From Paraburkholderia solitsugae (GTDB lineage Bacteria > Pseudomonadota > Gammaproteobacteria > Burkholderiales > Burkholderiaceae), in contig NZ_WOEY01000058.1 in NCBI RefSeq assembly GCF_013177695.1, forward strand, positions 1 through 64,000: a stretch of 64,000 nt of DNA, in the 5' to 3' direction. Of this stretch, positions 1 through 8,424 are shown in pieces. The notes under the pieces were generated by a model. The model had not been told where the DNA came from. It was given only the letters and a program-made list of their open reading frames with translations, and did no database searches. The stretch's first letter is position 1, and every line of letters begins with the position of its first letter. Made by a program: the position numbers and the translations under genes.

Positions 1-266
1 ACGGCGAGTTCGGTCAGGTCGACGTGGTGCTGGTGCTCGGCGCGAACGACGTGGTGAACCCGGCAGCAAAGAACGATCCGAAGTCACCGATCGCGGGCAT
101 GCCGATCATCGAGGCGTACAAGGCGCGCACGGTCATCGTGAACAAGCGGTCAATGGCGGCAGGCTACGCGGGCCTCGACAACGATCTGTTCTACATGGAC
201 AAGACGATGATGGTGTTTGGCGACGCGAAGAAGGTGATCGAAGATATGGTGAAGGCGGTGGAGTAA
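1..266 (+). CDS. pntB: NAD(P) transhydrogenase subunit beta, C-terminal end (partial)
   Basis: The window opens inside this gene, and only about the last 88 codons are present, ending at TAA 264-266. The translation matches the NADP-binding domain III of PntB: a GANDVVNPAA stretch, then DPKSPIAGMP, a VIVNKRSM segment and a final MMVFGDAKKVIEDM. PntB with PntA forms the membrane proton-translocating transhydrogenase that reduces NADP+ with NADH. Start, membrane part and partner gene lie outside the window to the left. The identification rests on the very conserved NADP-binding motifs and is secure. Confidence 0.93.
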   Translation, partial: GEFGQVDVVLVLGANDVVNPAAKNDPKSPIAGMPIIEAYKARTVIVNKRSMAAGYAGLDNDLFYMDKTMMVFGDAKKVIEDMVKAVE

Positions 267-345
267 CGCCGCTTCGGCGGTTCGCCGCTTGCCTTGGGGC
301 GGGCGGCGAACCGTCGGTCATGCAAGCCTGGACACGTCTGCATCC

Positions 346-909
346 TTACCGCGGCTTCGCATTCACGTGCCGCAGCCAATCCGCCAACCGTCGTCCTTCC
401 TGATCCGGATACGTTTCGAGCACCTGAAGATCCCGGATCCTCTCCAACCCGAAATTGCGGAAATCGCTGCGCAATTCGCACCATGCGCCAAGTGTCCAGC
501 GCGCGCCCCAATAAGCCAGTGCCAGCGGCCACACGCGCCGCTCGGTCGCCGCGCCATTCGCATCGGTATAGGCGAAGCTCGCCACCTGACGTGCATCGAT
601 CGCCCGATGCAGCGCGTCCACCTTCGCTGAAAAATCCGCCTTGATGTGAAACGACGGCGCGAAGATCGCCAGACGTTCGAGCGTTGCGCGCTTGTCGGCG
701 GGCATCGCCGAGGCGATCTTCGCCAATGCCCCGCGCGCACCGCTCGCGAAACCGGCGCCGCCCCACGATTCGAGCATCCGCGCGCCTGCTGCGAGCGCGG
801 CCAGTTCATCGGCGGTGAAGGTGAGGGGCGGCAGGCTCGCCGCGCGGCTCAACCGATAGCCGATGCCCGCCTCACCTTCGATTGGCACGCCTGACAGTTG
901 AAGATCGCG
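346..909 (-). pseudogene. WYL-domain (YafY-like) transcriptional regulator lacking its N-terminal HTH
   Basis: The readable frame runs from about 909 down to the stop at 346. It begins in the middle of the family, at RDLQLSGVPIEGEAGIGY, a segment that normally follows an N-terminal winged helix. The rest looks intact: a linker with FTADELAAL, then the WYL-type ligand-sensing part with RRVWPLALAYWGARW and a C-terminal extension. The only start codon in frame is the GTG at 888, inside the conserved region. No DNA-binding helix is encoded upstream in any frame. Instead a fragment of an unrelated gene abuts it at 909-911. It is therefore most likely a dead gene left by a deletion. A short HTH-less protein translated from the GTG cannot be excluded. 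Confidence 0.7.
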
Positions 910-910
910 C

Positions 911-1042
911 GTTGTTGCGCGTCGCGTTCGAATACGGACAGACGACGTGCGCCTTGTCGATCAGAGCTTGCGCCTGTTCGCGGTCCATACCCGGCAGCGA
1001 GATGATGAGTTCGACTTCGATGCCGAAGCCAAGGTACAACAC
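911..1042 (-). pseudogene. Ohr/OsmC-family peroxidase, C-terminal fragment
   Basis: Read on the minus strand from about 1042 to 911, the translation gives GFGIEVELIISLPGMD, then AQALIDKAHVVCPYSNATRN. This is the end of organic hydroperoxide resistance proteins, including the second redox cysteine in the VCPYSNATRN motif. The first two thirds of the protein, with the other redox cysteine, are absent: upstream the same frame meets a stop near 1100 and has no Ohr homology. At 909-911 the frame passes directly into the truncated WYL regulator, which is in a different frame. Both genes are therefore remnants joined by one deletion. No function is expected. Confidence 0.7.
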
Positions 1043-1241
1043 GGCTACCCGCGCTTCCGGACGACGATTCGGATCGGGCCGGCGAGCGTTTACGCGTTCC
1101 GTGCGCCCCGAGGTACACGATCCTCATCGCGCGCATTTGAACTAGACTTGGAACACGTGCTGTGCTGGCATTGCGCCGGGCACGCGGTCATGATCGCTCG
1201 CCATATAGGCGGAACGGAAACCTTGAACTGGAGCGTTAGCC

Positions 1242-2072
1242 ATGAGTGAACCGTGCATTATCTCCGTTGCCATCACTGGCTCAGTTCCACGCAAGAAGGA
1301 CAACCCGGCTGTGCCGATCACGATCTCCGAGCAGATTGAAAGCACGCACGAAGCGTACGAAGCCGGCGCATCGCTCGTTCATCTGCACGTGCGTGACGAA
1401 CAGGAGAACTCCAGTTCCGACCGGTCCAGTTTCGCCGCTCTCCAGGAGGGCATCCGCAAGCACTGCCCCGACATCATCATTCAGTTTTCGACAGGCGGTC
1501 GTGGCCGTTCGTTCGAGCAACGCGGCGCGATGCTCGATCTGCGCCCGGATATGGCATCGCTCGCCACGGGTTCTGTCAATTTTCCGACTACGGTCTATGA
1601 AAATCCGCCGGACTTTGTGCGTGCGCTTGCGCAAATGATGCTCGACTACGATGTCAAACCGGAAATCGAGATCTTTGATCTGGCGATGTTGTACAGCACT
1701 GTGGACCTCGTGCAACAAGGGCTGCTGAAATCTCCTGTACACGTTCAGTTCGTGATGGGTGTAAAAAACGCGCTGCCCGCGCGTCGCGAGATTCTTGAGT
1801 TCGAGGTGCAACAACTCAAGGCACTCCTGCCGCATGCAACGTGGACCGCCGCGGGTATCGGACGGCATCAGTTGGAAGTCAATTACTGGACGCTTGAAAT
1901 GGGCGGGCACTGCCGCACGGGTCTGGAAGACAATGTGCGCTGGGACAAGGACACGCTGGCGAAGAGTAATGCGCAACTGGTCGCGCGGGTGGCCTCATTG
2001 TGCGGCGAATATGGCCGGCCGGTGGCGAGCGCTGCCAAAGCGCGTGACATGCTGGGTCTTCCGGCCAGATAG
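1242..2072 (+). CDS. BKACE-family beta-keto acid cleavage enzyme (DUF849)
   Basis: The 276-residue protein belongs to the 3-keto-5-aminohexanoate cleavage enzyme family. These are zinc-dependent TIM barrels that condense a beta-keto acid with acetyl-CoA to give acetoacetate and a new CoA ester. Visible marks are the N-terminal VAITGSVP strand, the zinc-binding pair H47 and H49 in SLVHLHVRD, a central FSTGGRG loop, the EIFDLAML segment and the C-terminal GLEDNVRW. The ATG has a GGAG 9 bases upstream. The substrate cannot be read from the sequence, and carnitine-, lysine- or aromatic-derived beta-keto acids are all possible. It lies before phaC, which could use an acetoacetate-derived CoA thioester, but 165 bases separate them and no shared operon is proven. 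Confidence 0.85.
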   Translation: MSEPCIISVAITGSVPRKKDNPAVPITISEQIESTHEAYEAGASLVHLHVRDEQENSSSDRSSFAALQEGIRKHCPDIIIQFSTGGRGRSFEQRGAMLDLRPDMASLATGSVNFPTTVYENPPDFVRALAQMMLDYDVKPEIEIFDLAMLYSTVDLVQQGLLKSPVHVQFVMGVKNALPARREILEFEVQQLKALLPHATWTAAGIGRHQLEVNYWTLEMGGHCRTGLEDNVRWDKDTLAKSNAQLVARVASLCGEYGRPVASAAKARDMLGLPAR

Positions 2073-2237
2073 GCCGCCGGAATGCGCCACCGTCTCGCCC
2101 AGCGTCCGGTCGCACGGAATGGCGCGTTCAATGCTCGAACAGTTCAAGGTGCCGGGCGTGGTATTGTCGCGTGAGACCCCCCTCGCGTGAAACGCGCGAT
2201 CGCGTCAGATTGTGTGATCAGACTTTCAGGAGACAAC

Positions 2238-3968
2238 ATGGCCGCGCCGTTCAACATGCCGGATGAGTTCGTCCAGGGATTCTTCAAATCGGGGCAGACG
2301 CTGCTGCGGGCCTACACCGGCGTAGTTGGATACGCCGGCGACGCGCCGTCCGTCCCCGCAAGTCAGCCGGCGCTCGCGCTCGCGCAGGCCCAGGCGCATT
2401 ACTGGCAACAGCAGATGGCGCTTTATATGGGCATGATGGCGAGAGCCACGGGCGTGACCCCGGAGCCCACCGTTGCGCCCGAGCGCGGCGACCGGCGCTT
2501 CAGTTCGGACGCCTGGCGCGACAACCCCTGGTACAGCCTGCTCAAGCAGACGTATTTGTTGAATTCGCGACTGCTGAACGACATGGTCGAAGCGGCGGGT
2601 GTCGGTGAACAGGAGAAGCACAAGCTGCGCTTTTACGCGCGCCAGTTCATCGACTCGATGAGTCCCGCCAACTTCGCCGTCACCAACCCTGACGCTATTG
2701 AGGCCGCCGTCGAGACGCAGGGCGAAAGCCTGCGCGCGGGCTTCGCCAACCTGCTCGAAGACTTGAAGCACGGACGCATCTCGATCACGGATGAAAGCGC
2801 CTTCGAAGTTGGCCGCAATGTGGCGGTGTCGAAGGGATCGGTGGTCTTCGAGAACGAGCTTTTCCAGTTGATCCAGTATGCGCCGCTCACGGACAAGGTT
2901 GCCGAGCGGCCGCTCGTGATCGTGCCGCCTTGCATCAACAAGTTCTATATCCTCGATCTGCAGCCGGAGAACTCGTTCGTGCGCTTCGCGTGCGAGCAAG
3001 GGCAGACGGTGTTCCTCGTGTCGTGGCGCAACCCGGATGCGGAACTTGGCCACACTACGTGGGACGATTACGTCGAGAGCGGCGCGATCAAGGCGATCGA
3101 AGTTGGCCGCGCGATCAGCGGCGCCGACAAGGTCAATGCGGTCGGCTGGTGTGTCGGCGGGACGATATTGTCGTCGGCGCTCGCGCTGCTGCGTGCGCGC
3201 GGCGATGAATCGGTGGCGAGTCTCACGCTCCTCACAACGATGCTCGACTTCAGCGATCCAGGCGACCTCGGCGTCTTTATCGATGAGCAGGGTGTGTCGC
3301 AGCGCGAGCAGACAATTGGGCGGGGCGGTATCTATTCTGGCGGCGAACTCGGTTTCGTGTTCCAGACGCTCCGCGCCAACGATCTGATCTGGCCGTATGT
3401 TGTGAACAATTACCTGAAAGGCGGCGCGCCGCAGGCGTTCGACCTGCTCTACTGGAACGCCGACAGCACCAATCTGCCCGGCCCGATGTATGCCTGGTAT
3501 CTGCGCAACATGTATCTGGAGAATAACCTGTGCAAGCCGGGCAGGCTCTCAATGTGCGGCACGCCGGTGGATTTGGGCCGTATCGACATCCCGAGCTATG
3601 TCTTCGGAACGCAGGACGATCATATCGTGCCGTGGAAGGGCGCGTATCGCTCGACGCAACTCGTCGGCGGTGACACGCAGTTCGTGCTAGGCGCCAGCGG
3701 ACATATCGCGGGGGTGATCAACCCGGCATCGAAGAACAAGCGCAGCTACTGGACCGACGGCGAGCTCGGCACCGATCCGGATGCGTGGCTCGAATCGGCG
3801 AAATCGCAGCCGGGCAGTTGGTGGACGCACTGGAGCAACTGGTTGAAACCGCATGCGGGCAAGGAAGTCGCGGCGCCGAAAAAACTGGGCAATGCGAAGT
3901 ACAAGCCGATCGAACCGGCGCCAGGCCGTTACGTGGCCAAGCATCCGCCGGAATTGACGGACGCCTGA
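2238..3968 (+). CDS. phaC: Class I poly(3-hydroxyalkanoate) synthase
   Basis: PhaC polymerises 3-hydroxyacyl-CoA, typically 3-hydroxybutyryl-CoA, into storage granules. The 576-residue length fits class I. The N-terminal PhaC domain is followed by an alpha/beta hydrolase fold with the lipase-like box GWCVGG. The catalytic triad is C305, D461 (in QDDHIVPW) and H489 (in SGHIAGV). The ATG at 2238 was chosen because AGGAG lies 5-6 bases upstream. An in-frame GTG at 2187 has no ribosome site and adds a non-homologous leader. No phaA or phaB lies directly beside it, but a PhbB-like reductase occurs at 57.6 kb. Confidence 0.95.
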   Translation: MAAPFNMPDEFVQGFFKSGQTLLRAYTGVVGYAGDAPSVPASQPALALAQAQAHYWQQQMALYMGMMARATGVTPEPTVAPERGDRRFSSDAWRDNPWYSLLKQTYLLNSRLLNDMVEAAGVGEQEKHKLRFYARQFIDSMSPANFAVTNPDAIEAAVETQGESLRAGFANLLEDLKHGRISITDESAFEVGRNVAVSKGSVVFENELFQLIQYAPLTDKVAERPLVIVPPCINKFYILDLQPENSFVRFACEQGQTVFLVSWRNPDAELGHTTWDDYVESGAIKAIEVGRAISGADKVNAVGWCVGGTILSSALALLRARGDESVASLTLLTTMLDFSDPGDLGVFIDEQGVSQREQTIGRGGIYSGGELGFVFQTLRANDLIWPYVVNNYLKGGAPQAFDLLYWNADSTNLPGPMYAWYLRNMYLENNLCKPGRLSMCGTPVDLGRIDIPSYVFGTQDDHIVPWKGAYRSTQLVGGDTQFVLGASGHIAGVINPASKNKRSYWTDGELGTDPDAWLESAKSQPGSWWTHWSNWLKPHAGKEVAAPKKLGNAKYKPIEPAPGRYVAKHPPELTDA

Positions 3969-4025
3969 AAGACGAGTTTCCGCGTCGCGGCGACCACGTC
4001 CGGGAGGCCGCCATAGTCAGTTTGA

Positions 4026-4499
4026 TCAGGGTTGGCCCGCCTGCCGTTCGGTCGACGTCGTCATTTCGCCCGGGCGGCGCAGCATTTTGTCGACTTCGCC
4101 CGCGTGCATCTCTTCGATATGGATCATCTGACGGGCGAACTCCTCGAGTGCCACGGAGCGGTCCTCGACCAGCGCGAGCAGTTCGCGATAAAGCGCCAGC
4201 GCGAGGTTCTCGGCTTGCAGCGACTCGCGCAGGATCGACGCGATATCGAATGTGTGCGAGTCGAGGAGGGGGCCGATCGCAAGCGACGGATAGGCGCCCA
4301 GTGTGGTGATCCACTCTCCGACCTGCTGTGCGTGCAACAGCGATTCGTCGGCCTGCTCGCGCAGCCAGGAGATGATCGGAATGCGTCCGAAGCCGAAAAC
4401 GAGAAACGAATAGTGCGTGTATCGAACGACGCCGGCTAACTCGGATTCGAGAATCCGGTTCAGCACGGCAACGACATCTTCCTTGTCGATCTCTGCCAT
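4026..4499 (-). CDS. Ferritin-like (bacterioferritin-type) diiron protein
   Basis: This 157-residue four-helix-bundle protein has diiron ligand patterns: E20 in ILESELAG, E52 and H56 in ADESLLHAQQ, E97 in the third helix, and E129/E130 with H132 in IHIEEMHAGE. It is therefore likely to oxidise or store iron, or to protect against peroxide. The start at 4499 is supported by AGGAG 8 bases upstream; a longer reading from 4559 lacks such a site. It is about as long as bacterioferritin, but identity with Bfr itself is not certain because no heme-binding methionine could be placed. It is transcribed alone, convergent with phaC and downstream of the ben genes. Confidence 0.8.
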   Translation of the reverse strand: MAEIDKEDVVAVLNRILESELAGVVRYTHYSFLVFGFGRIPIISWLREQADESLLHAQQVGEWITTLGAYPSLAIGPLLDSHTFDIASILRESLQAENLALALYRELLALVEDRSVALEEFARQMIHIEEMHAGEVDKMLRRPGEMTTSTERQAGQP

Positions 4500-4631
4500 T
4501 TGGTATCTCCTTTTATGGCACCGCAACAGACGCACTCCGCCACTCGCCCCTCGCATCACGCCATAGGGTTTTGGCGGATATTGATTAAATGTAGTCCCGC
4601 AAGGCGATTGCGCAAGGGGTTAATTCATGGG

Positions 4632-5408
4632 TCAGCCGGTGTCACCACCGGCTACTGGCAACACCGTGCCCGTGATATAGCTTGCCTCGTCTGAAGCGAG
4701 GAACAGAATCGGCGCGACCTGTTCGTCGATGCTGCCGTAGCGCTTGAGAAAGGTTGATTCAGTGACCTGCTTCACCGCGTCGCCCATCCAGGCCTTTTCC
4801 TGCTCGCTGTCGCCGGCGGTATTGCGAGGGACGCGTCGCGGCGGTGCATCGGTCCCGCCTGGCGCGGTGGCGACCACACGGATGTTGTGCTCCGCGTACT
4901 CCATCGCCAGCGACTGCGTCATCGCGTTGACACCGCCCTTGGCCGCCGAATACGGTACGCGGCGGATACCGCGCGTGGCGTTTGAGGAGACGTTGACGAT
5001 GGTGCCACCGCCACGCTTGAGCAGGTGCGGCAACACAGCATGGCAGGCATACAGCGTGGGCATAAGTGAACGGCGAATTTCCGCGTCAATCTGCTCAGGT
5101 TCGAACTCAGCGAATGGACGCATGCGAATCGCGCCACCGACGCCATTGATGAGGATGTCGATGCCGCCAAACTTGCGCACGGCAAAAGCCATCGCCGATG
5201 CCGCGCCTTCGTACGTCTCGAGGTCGGCGACGAAGCCTGCCGTCTCCGCGCCACTTGCTTCGGCAGCCACTTCGGAGACGAACTCGGCGCGGTCGACGAA
5301 CAGCACCTTGCCGCCTTCAGCGGCCGCACGAAGCGCTACGGCGCGACCAATGCCCTGTGCAGCGCCGGTGACGACCATGACCTTGCCGGCAAATCGTTGC
5401 GTGCTCAT
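4632..5408 (-). CDS. benD: 1,6-dihydroxycyclohexa-2,4-diene-1-carboxylate dehydrogenase
   Basis: BenD oxidises and decarboxylates the benzoate cis-diol to catechol with NAD+. The 258-residue short-chain dehydrogenase shows the TGAAQGIGRA cofactor loop, the NVSS serine of the active site, and the YSAAKGG Tyr-x3-Lys pair. The INGVGG segment and ATAPGGTDAPPRR loop are typical of BenD/XylL rather than other SDRs. Its ATG overlaps the benC stop by 4 bases (ATGA), indicating translational coupling. It is the last gene of the catA-benABCD unit. Confidence 0.95.
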   Translation of the reverse strand: MSTQRFAGKVMVVTGAAQGIGRAVALRAAAEGGKVLFVDRAEFVSEVAAEASGAETAGFVADLETYEGAASAMAFAVRKFGGIDILINGVGGAIRMRPFAEFEPEQIDAEIRRSLMPTLYACHAVLPHLLKRGGGTIVNVSSNATRGIRRVPYSAAKGGVNAMTQSLAMEYAEHNIRVVATAPGGTDAPPRRVPRNTAGDSEQEKAWMGDAVKQVTESTFLKRYGSIDEQVAPILFLASDEASYITGTVLPVAGGDTG

Positions 5409-6427
5409 ACGGTCCTCGGTGCTGCGTTAGGAGTGAACTTCTCGTAGTGGAAGCTGTTGGGCTTCACGCCGTTATCGTCGAAATGCTTACGCACTGCATC
5501 GACCATCGGTGGCGGCCCGCACAGGTAAACGTCGACATCACCCTCATTCAAGATCTCGGCGGGCATGTGCTGCGTGACCCAACCTTTGCGGGGATGGGTC
5601 GAATCCGTGTCGGCGACGACGGTCGAGTAGGTGAAATTCGGCAACTTCGCCAGGTACGCTTCGATTGCATCGACCTGCACCAGGTCGAGGTCCCGGGTCA
5701 CGCCATAAATCAGGTGGACCTTCTGCTGCGAATCAGCACGCGCGAGCACTTCCAGCATCGACAGGAACGGCGCCAGACCCGTACCGCCAGCGAGGAACAG
5801 CAACGGCCGCTCCACGGCGCGCAGATAGAAACTACCGAGCGGCCCGGTCAGTTCCAACTTGTGGCCTGGCTGTGCGGAATCGAGCCAGGTGCTCATCACG
5901 CCACCGGGAATCCTCTTGATCAGAAAACTGACTTTCGATCGCCCCGGTGCCGATGAGAAAGAATACGAACGATGCTGGCCGCTGCCGGGAACATCAATGT
6001 TGACATACTGACCCGGCAGGAATGCCGGCGCGCTCGCATCCACGTCCAGTTCGAGCACGACGGCCGCATCATTGTGCGGCTCCACCTTCGATACCGTCGC
6101 GGCGAACCTGCTCTGTTCAGTTTTGCACGCGGTGGAAGAGGCCGGCACTGCAATCACACAATCGCTTTGCGGCACCATCTGGCAGGTGAGCACAAGGCCA
6201 CTGTCTTTTTCGTCTTCGCTCAGTGCGTCGTCGATGTAATCGTCGCCAAGGTCGTAGGCGCCGCTTTCGGCGCGGCACTTGCAGGTACCGCACACGCCAT
6301 CGGAACAATCCATTGGTAGGTTAATTTTCGCGCGAAAGGCGGCATCAAGCACCTTCTCGCCCGGCTTGCATGCGACGAAGCGGGTCACGCCGTCCTCGAA
6401 GTTCAGTGCAATGTTGTAGCTGGACAT
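5405..6427 (-). CDS. benC: Benzoate 1,2-dioxygenase electron transfer component
   Basis: This 340-residue reductase passes electrons from NADH through FAD and a 2Fe-2S cluster to the BenAB oxygenase. The N-terminal plant-type ferredoxin domain has cysteines C41, C46, C49 and C82. It is followed by the FAD-binding barrel with HRSYSFSSAPG and an NAD-binding domain with GGTGLAPFLSML and a late YLCGPPPMV. The ATG at 6427 has AGGAG 6 bases upstream. The length and domain order match BenC/XylZ. It lies between benB and benD in the same operon. Confidence 0.96.
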   Translation of the reverse strand: MSSYNIALNFEDGVTRFVACKPGEKVLDAAFRAKINLPMDCSDGVCGTCKCRAESGAYDLGDDYIDDALSEDEKDSGLVLTCQMVPQSDCVIAVPASSTACKTEQSRFAATVSKVEPHNDAAVVLELDVDASAPAFLPGQYVNIDVPGSGQHRSYSFSSAPGRSKVSFLIKRIPGGVMSTWLDSAQPGHKLELTGPLGSFYLRAVERPLLFLAGGTGLAPFLSMLEVLARADSQQKVHLIYGVTRDLDLVQVDAIEAYLAKLPNFTYSTVVADTDSTHPRKGWVTQHMPAEILNEGDVDVYLCGPPPMVDAVRKHFDDNGVKPNSFHYEKFTPNAAPRTV

Positions 6428-6467
6428 GTTGTCTCCTCTACTTCCAGTTTCCTCCCGCCGCTCGACA

Positions 6468-6956
6468 TCAAACGTGGTAAATGTCGAGCACCTGGCGGAT
6501 GTAGTCGTTCTTCAGCACAATTTTCTTGCTGGCAATCAACAACGCATCGTCGACCTTTCGCAAAGTAACGAACATCGTGCCGAAGAAATGGTCGTTGATT
6601 CTGTAGCGGTGGCTGAGCGTGTTGAAGTTGTAGCGCACGTCCACTTCGTTGCCGCGTTCGGCCAGCACTTCCACATTGGTGATGTTGTGGCTGGTCCGCG
6701 GTTCTGGCATCGACGCACTACTGCGTTCGGTCTTGATGCGGAACACCCGGTCTTCCAGGCCGCCACGGTCCGGGTAATACATCAGCGAGATCTGACTCTC
6801 GTGGTCATCGGTAAGCTGGTCGTCGTCATCCCACGCCGGCATCCAGTAGGTGACGTCTTCGGCGTAGCAGGCGAGCCAGTCGTCCCACTGGCGGTCATCG
6901 AGCAGGCGCGCTTCGCGGTACAGCACGGCGCAGATTGTCTGGTAGTCGAAGCTCAT
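6468..6956 (-). CDS. benB: Benzoate 1,2-dioxygenase small (beta) subunit
   Basis: This 162-residue subunit has the NTF2-like fold of ring-hydroxylating dioxygenase beta subunits and completes the alpha3beta3 oxygenase with BenA. Characteristic segments are REARLLDDRQWDDWLACYAEDV near the start, ESQISLMYYPDRGGLEDRVF in the middle and SHNITNVEVL. The start at 6956 was chosen because it forms an ATGA overlap with the benA stop; the same frame is open to 7178, but that extension lies inside benA and has no homology. Length and order agree with known ben operons. Confidence 0.95.
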   Translation of the reverse strand: MSFDYQTICAVLYREARLLDDRQWDDWLACYAEDVTYWMPAWDDDDQLTDDHESQISLMYYPDRGGLEDRVFRIKTERSSASMPEPRTSHNITNVEVLAERGNEVDVRYNFNTLSHRYRINDHFFGTMFVTLRKVDDALLIASKKIVLKNDYIRQVLDIYHV

Positions 6957-8311
6957 GCCAAGGCCTCCTCTTGTTCCTTTTTCAGTCCGTCGCGCATCAC
7001 TTGCACCCAGTATTCGTGCTGGCACACAAACAGGCCTTCGTCTTCGCTGCGCTCGCCTGAGATAACCGGCTTGATACCCATAGTCTTCGCATTCTCGTCC
7101 GGGCCATCGACCCACAACGGCGCCCCGCGCGAAAGGTCGTTCCACATCGCCGTGGTGCCGGCATAGCCCGCCTGGCAAGCGCGGAACTCTTCAAGGTCAT
7201 CCGCGGTGCCCATTCCCGTGACGTTGAAGAAATCCTCGTATTGGCGAATGCGGGTAGCGCGGTCGGCTGCGCTCTCACCCTTTGGGGCAAAGCAGAAGAT
7301 GGTGACCTCAGTCTTGTCTACGCTGATCGGGCGTACCACGCGAATCTGGGTGCTGAACTGGTCCATCAGGAACACGTTCGGATACAGGCACAGGTTTCGA
7401 GTCTGGTTGACAATGAAATCCGCCTTTACTTCGCCGACGCGTGCCTTGATTTCTTCGCGGTACTGATAGACCGGTCGCACCTCCGGGTTCATCGTCTTGG
7501 TCCACAACAGAATGTGGCCGTGGTCGAACCCGTACACGCCGGCTACCGACTTGCTCCAGCTGTTCGCATCCACAGCCTTCGTGCCATCGACCTTGCGGCG
7601 GTCCATCGTCGCGGCGTAGTTCCAGTGCACGGTGCTGACGTGGTAGCCGTCGCAACCGTTCTCCATCTGCATCTTCCAGTTGCCGTCGTAGATGTACGAG
7701 GAATTGCCGCGCAACACTTCCAGCCCGTTCGCGGCCTGGTCGACGATTTGATCGATGATGACCTTGGTCTCGCCGAGGTAGTCCTCCAGCGGTACCGCGT
7801 CTGCGTTGAGGCTACCGAACAGGAAGCCGCGGTAGCTCTGGAAACGCGCAACTTTCTTCAGGTCGTGCGAGCCGTTGGTATTGAACTGCACCGGGTACTC
7901 GGTGGTCTTCACGTCCTTCACTTTCAGCAGCTTGCCCGTGTTAGCGAAACTCCAGCCGTGGAACGGACAGGTGAAGGTGCCTTTGTTGCCGTGCTTTTTC
8001 CGGCAAAGCATGGCGCCTTTGTGGGCGCAGGCGTTGATGACCGCGTGCAGTTCGCCGCTTTTGTCGCGCGTGATCACGATGGGCTGGCGGCCAATCCAGG
8101 TGGTGTAGTAGTCGTTGTTGTTGGGAATCTGGCTTTCGTGCGCCAGGTACACCCAATTGCTCTCGTAGATGTGTTTCATCTCGAGCTCGAACAAATCGGC
8201 GTTGGTGAAAATATCGCGGCGGCAACGGAATACACCGTTTTGCTTGTCGTCCTGAACGGCTGTATGCAGCAGTTCATCCAGTTGCGAGGCTTTGTCGATA
8301 ATTGCAGACAT
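6953..8311 (-). CDS. benA: Benzoate 1,2-dioxygenase large (alpha) subunit
   Basis: BenA hydroxylates benzoate at carbons 1 and 2 to the cis-diol. The 452-residue protein carries the Rieske 2Fe-2S motif C95-x-H97 and C115-x2-H118, and the mononuclear iron site around NGCDGYHVSTVH with D220, H223 and H228. GGGAGAG stands 6 bases before the ATG. Specificity for benzoate rather than toluate or anthranilate is inferred from the complete benABCD neighbourhood and the adjacent catA. It is transcribed from the catA side. Confidence 0.95.
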   Translation of the reverse strand: MSAIIDKASQLDELLHTAVQDDKQNGVFRCRRDIFTNADLFELEMKHIYESNWVYLAHESQIPNNNDYYTTWIGRQPIVITRDKSGELHAVINACAHKGAMLCRKKHGNKGTFTCPFHGWSFANTGKLLKVKDVKTTEYPVQFNTNGSHDLKKVARFQSYRGFLFGSLNADAVPLEDYLGETKVIIDQIVDQAANGLEVLRGNSSYIYDGNWKMQMENGCDGYHVSTVHWNYAATMDRRKVDGTKAVDANSWSKSVAGVYGFDHGHILLWTKTMNPEVRPVYQYREEIKARVGEVKADFIVNQTRNLCLYPNVFLMDQFSTQIRVVRPISVDKTEVTIFCFAPKGESAADRATRIRQYEDFFNVTGMGTADDLEEFRACQAGYAGTTAMWNDLSRGAPLWVDGPDENAKTMGIKPVISGERSEDEGLFVCQHEYWVQVMRDGLKKEQEEALA

Positions 8312-8424
8312 GAGTACTCTCCCTACGCGTGCGCCAGGTGATGGAGCACGCGCATCGGTGTCGAAAGATTCTTGCGAAAAATTGAGCGGCAGCAGGGGTG
8401 CGACGTAGCAGCCGCGTTCAGCGG

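Noticed and set aside
2187..2237. Upstream GTG extension of phaC
   Set aside because: No ribosome site and non-homologous; ATG 2238 has AGGAG.
7241..8341. Long open frame on the plus strand opposite benA (366 codons)
   Set aside because: It lies antisense to a certain gene and has no homology; long antisense frames are common in GC-rich DNA.
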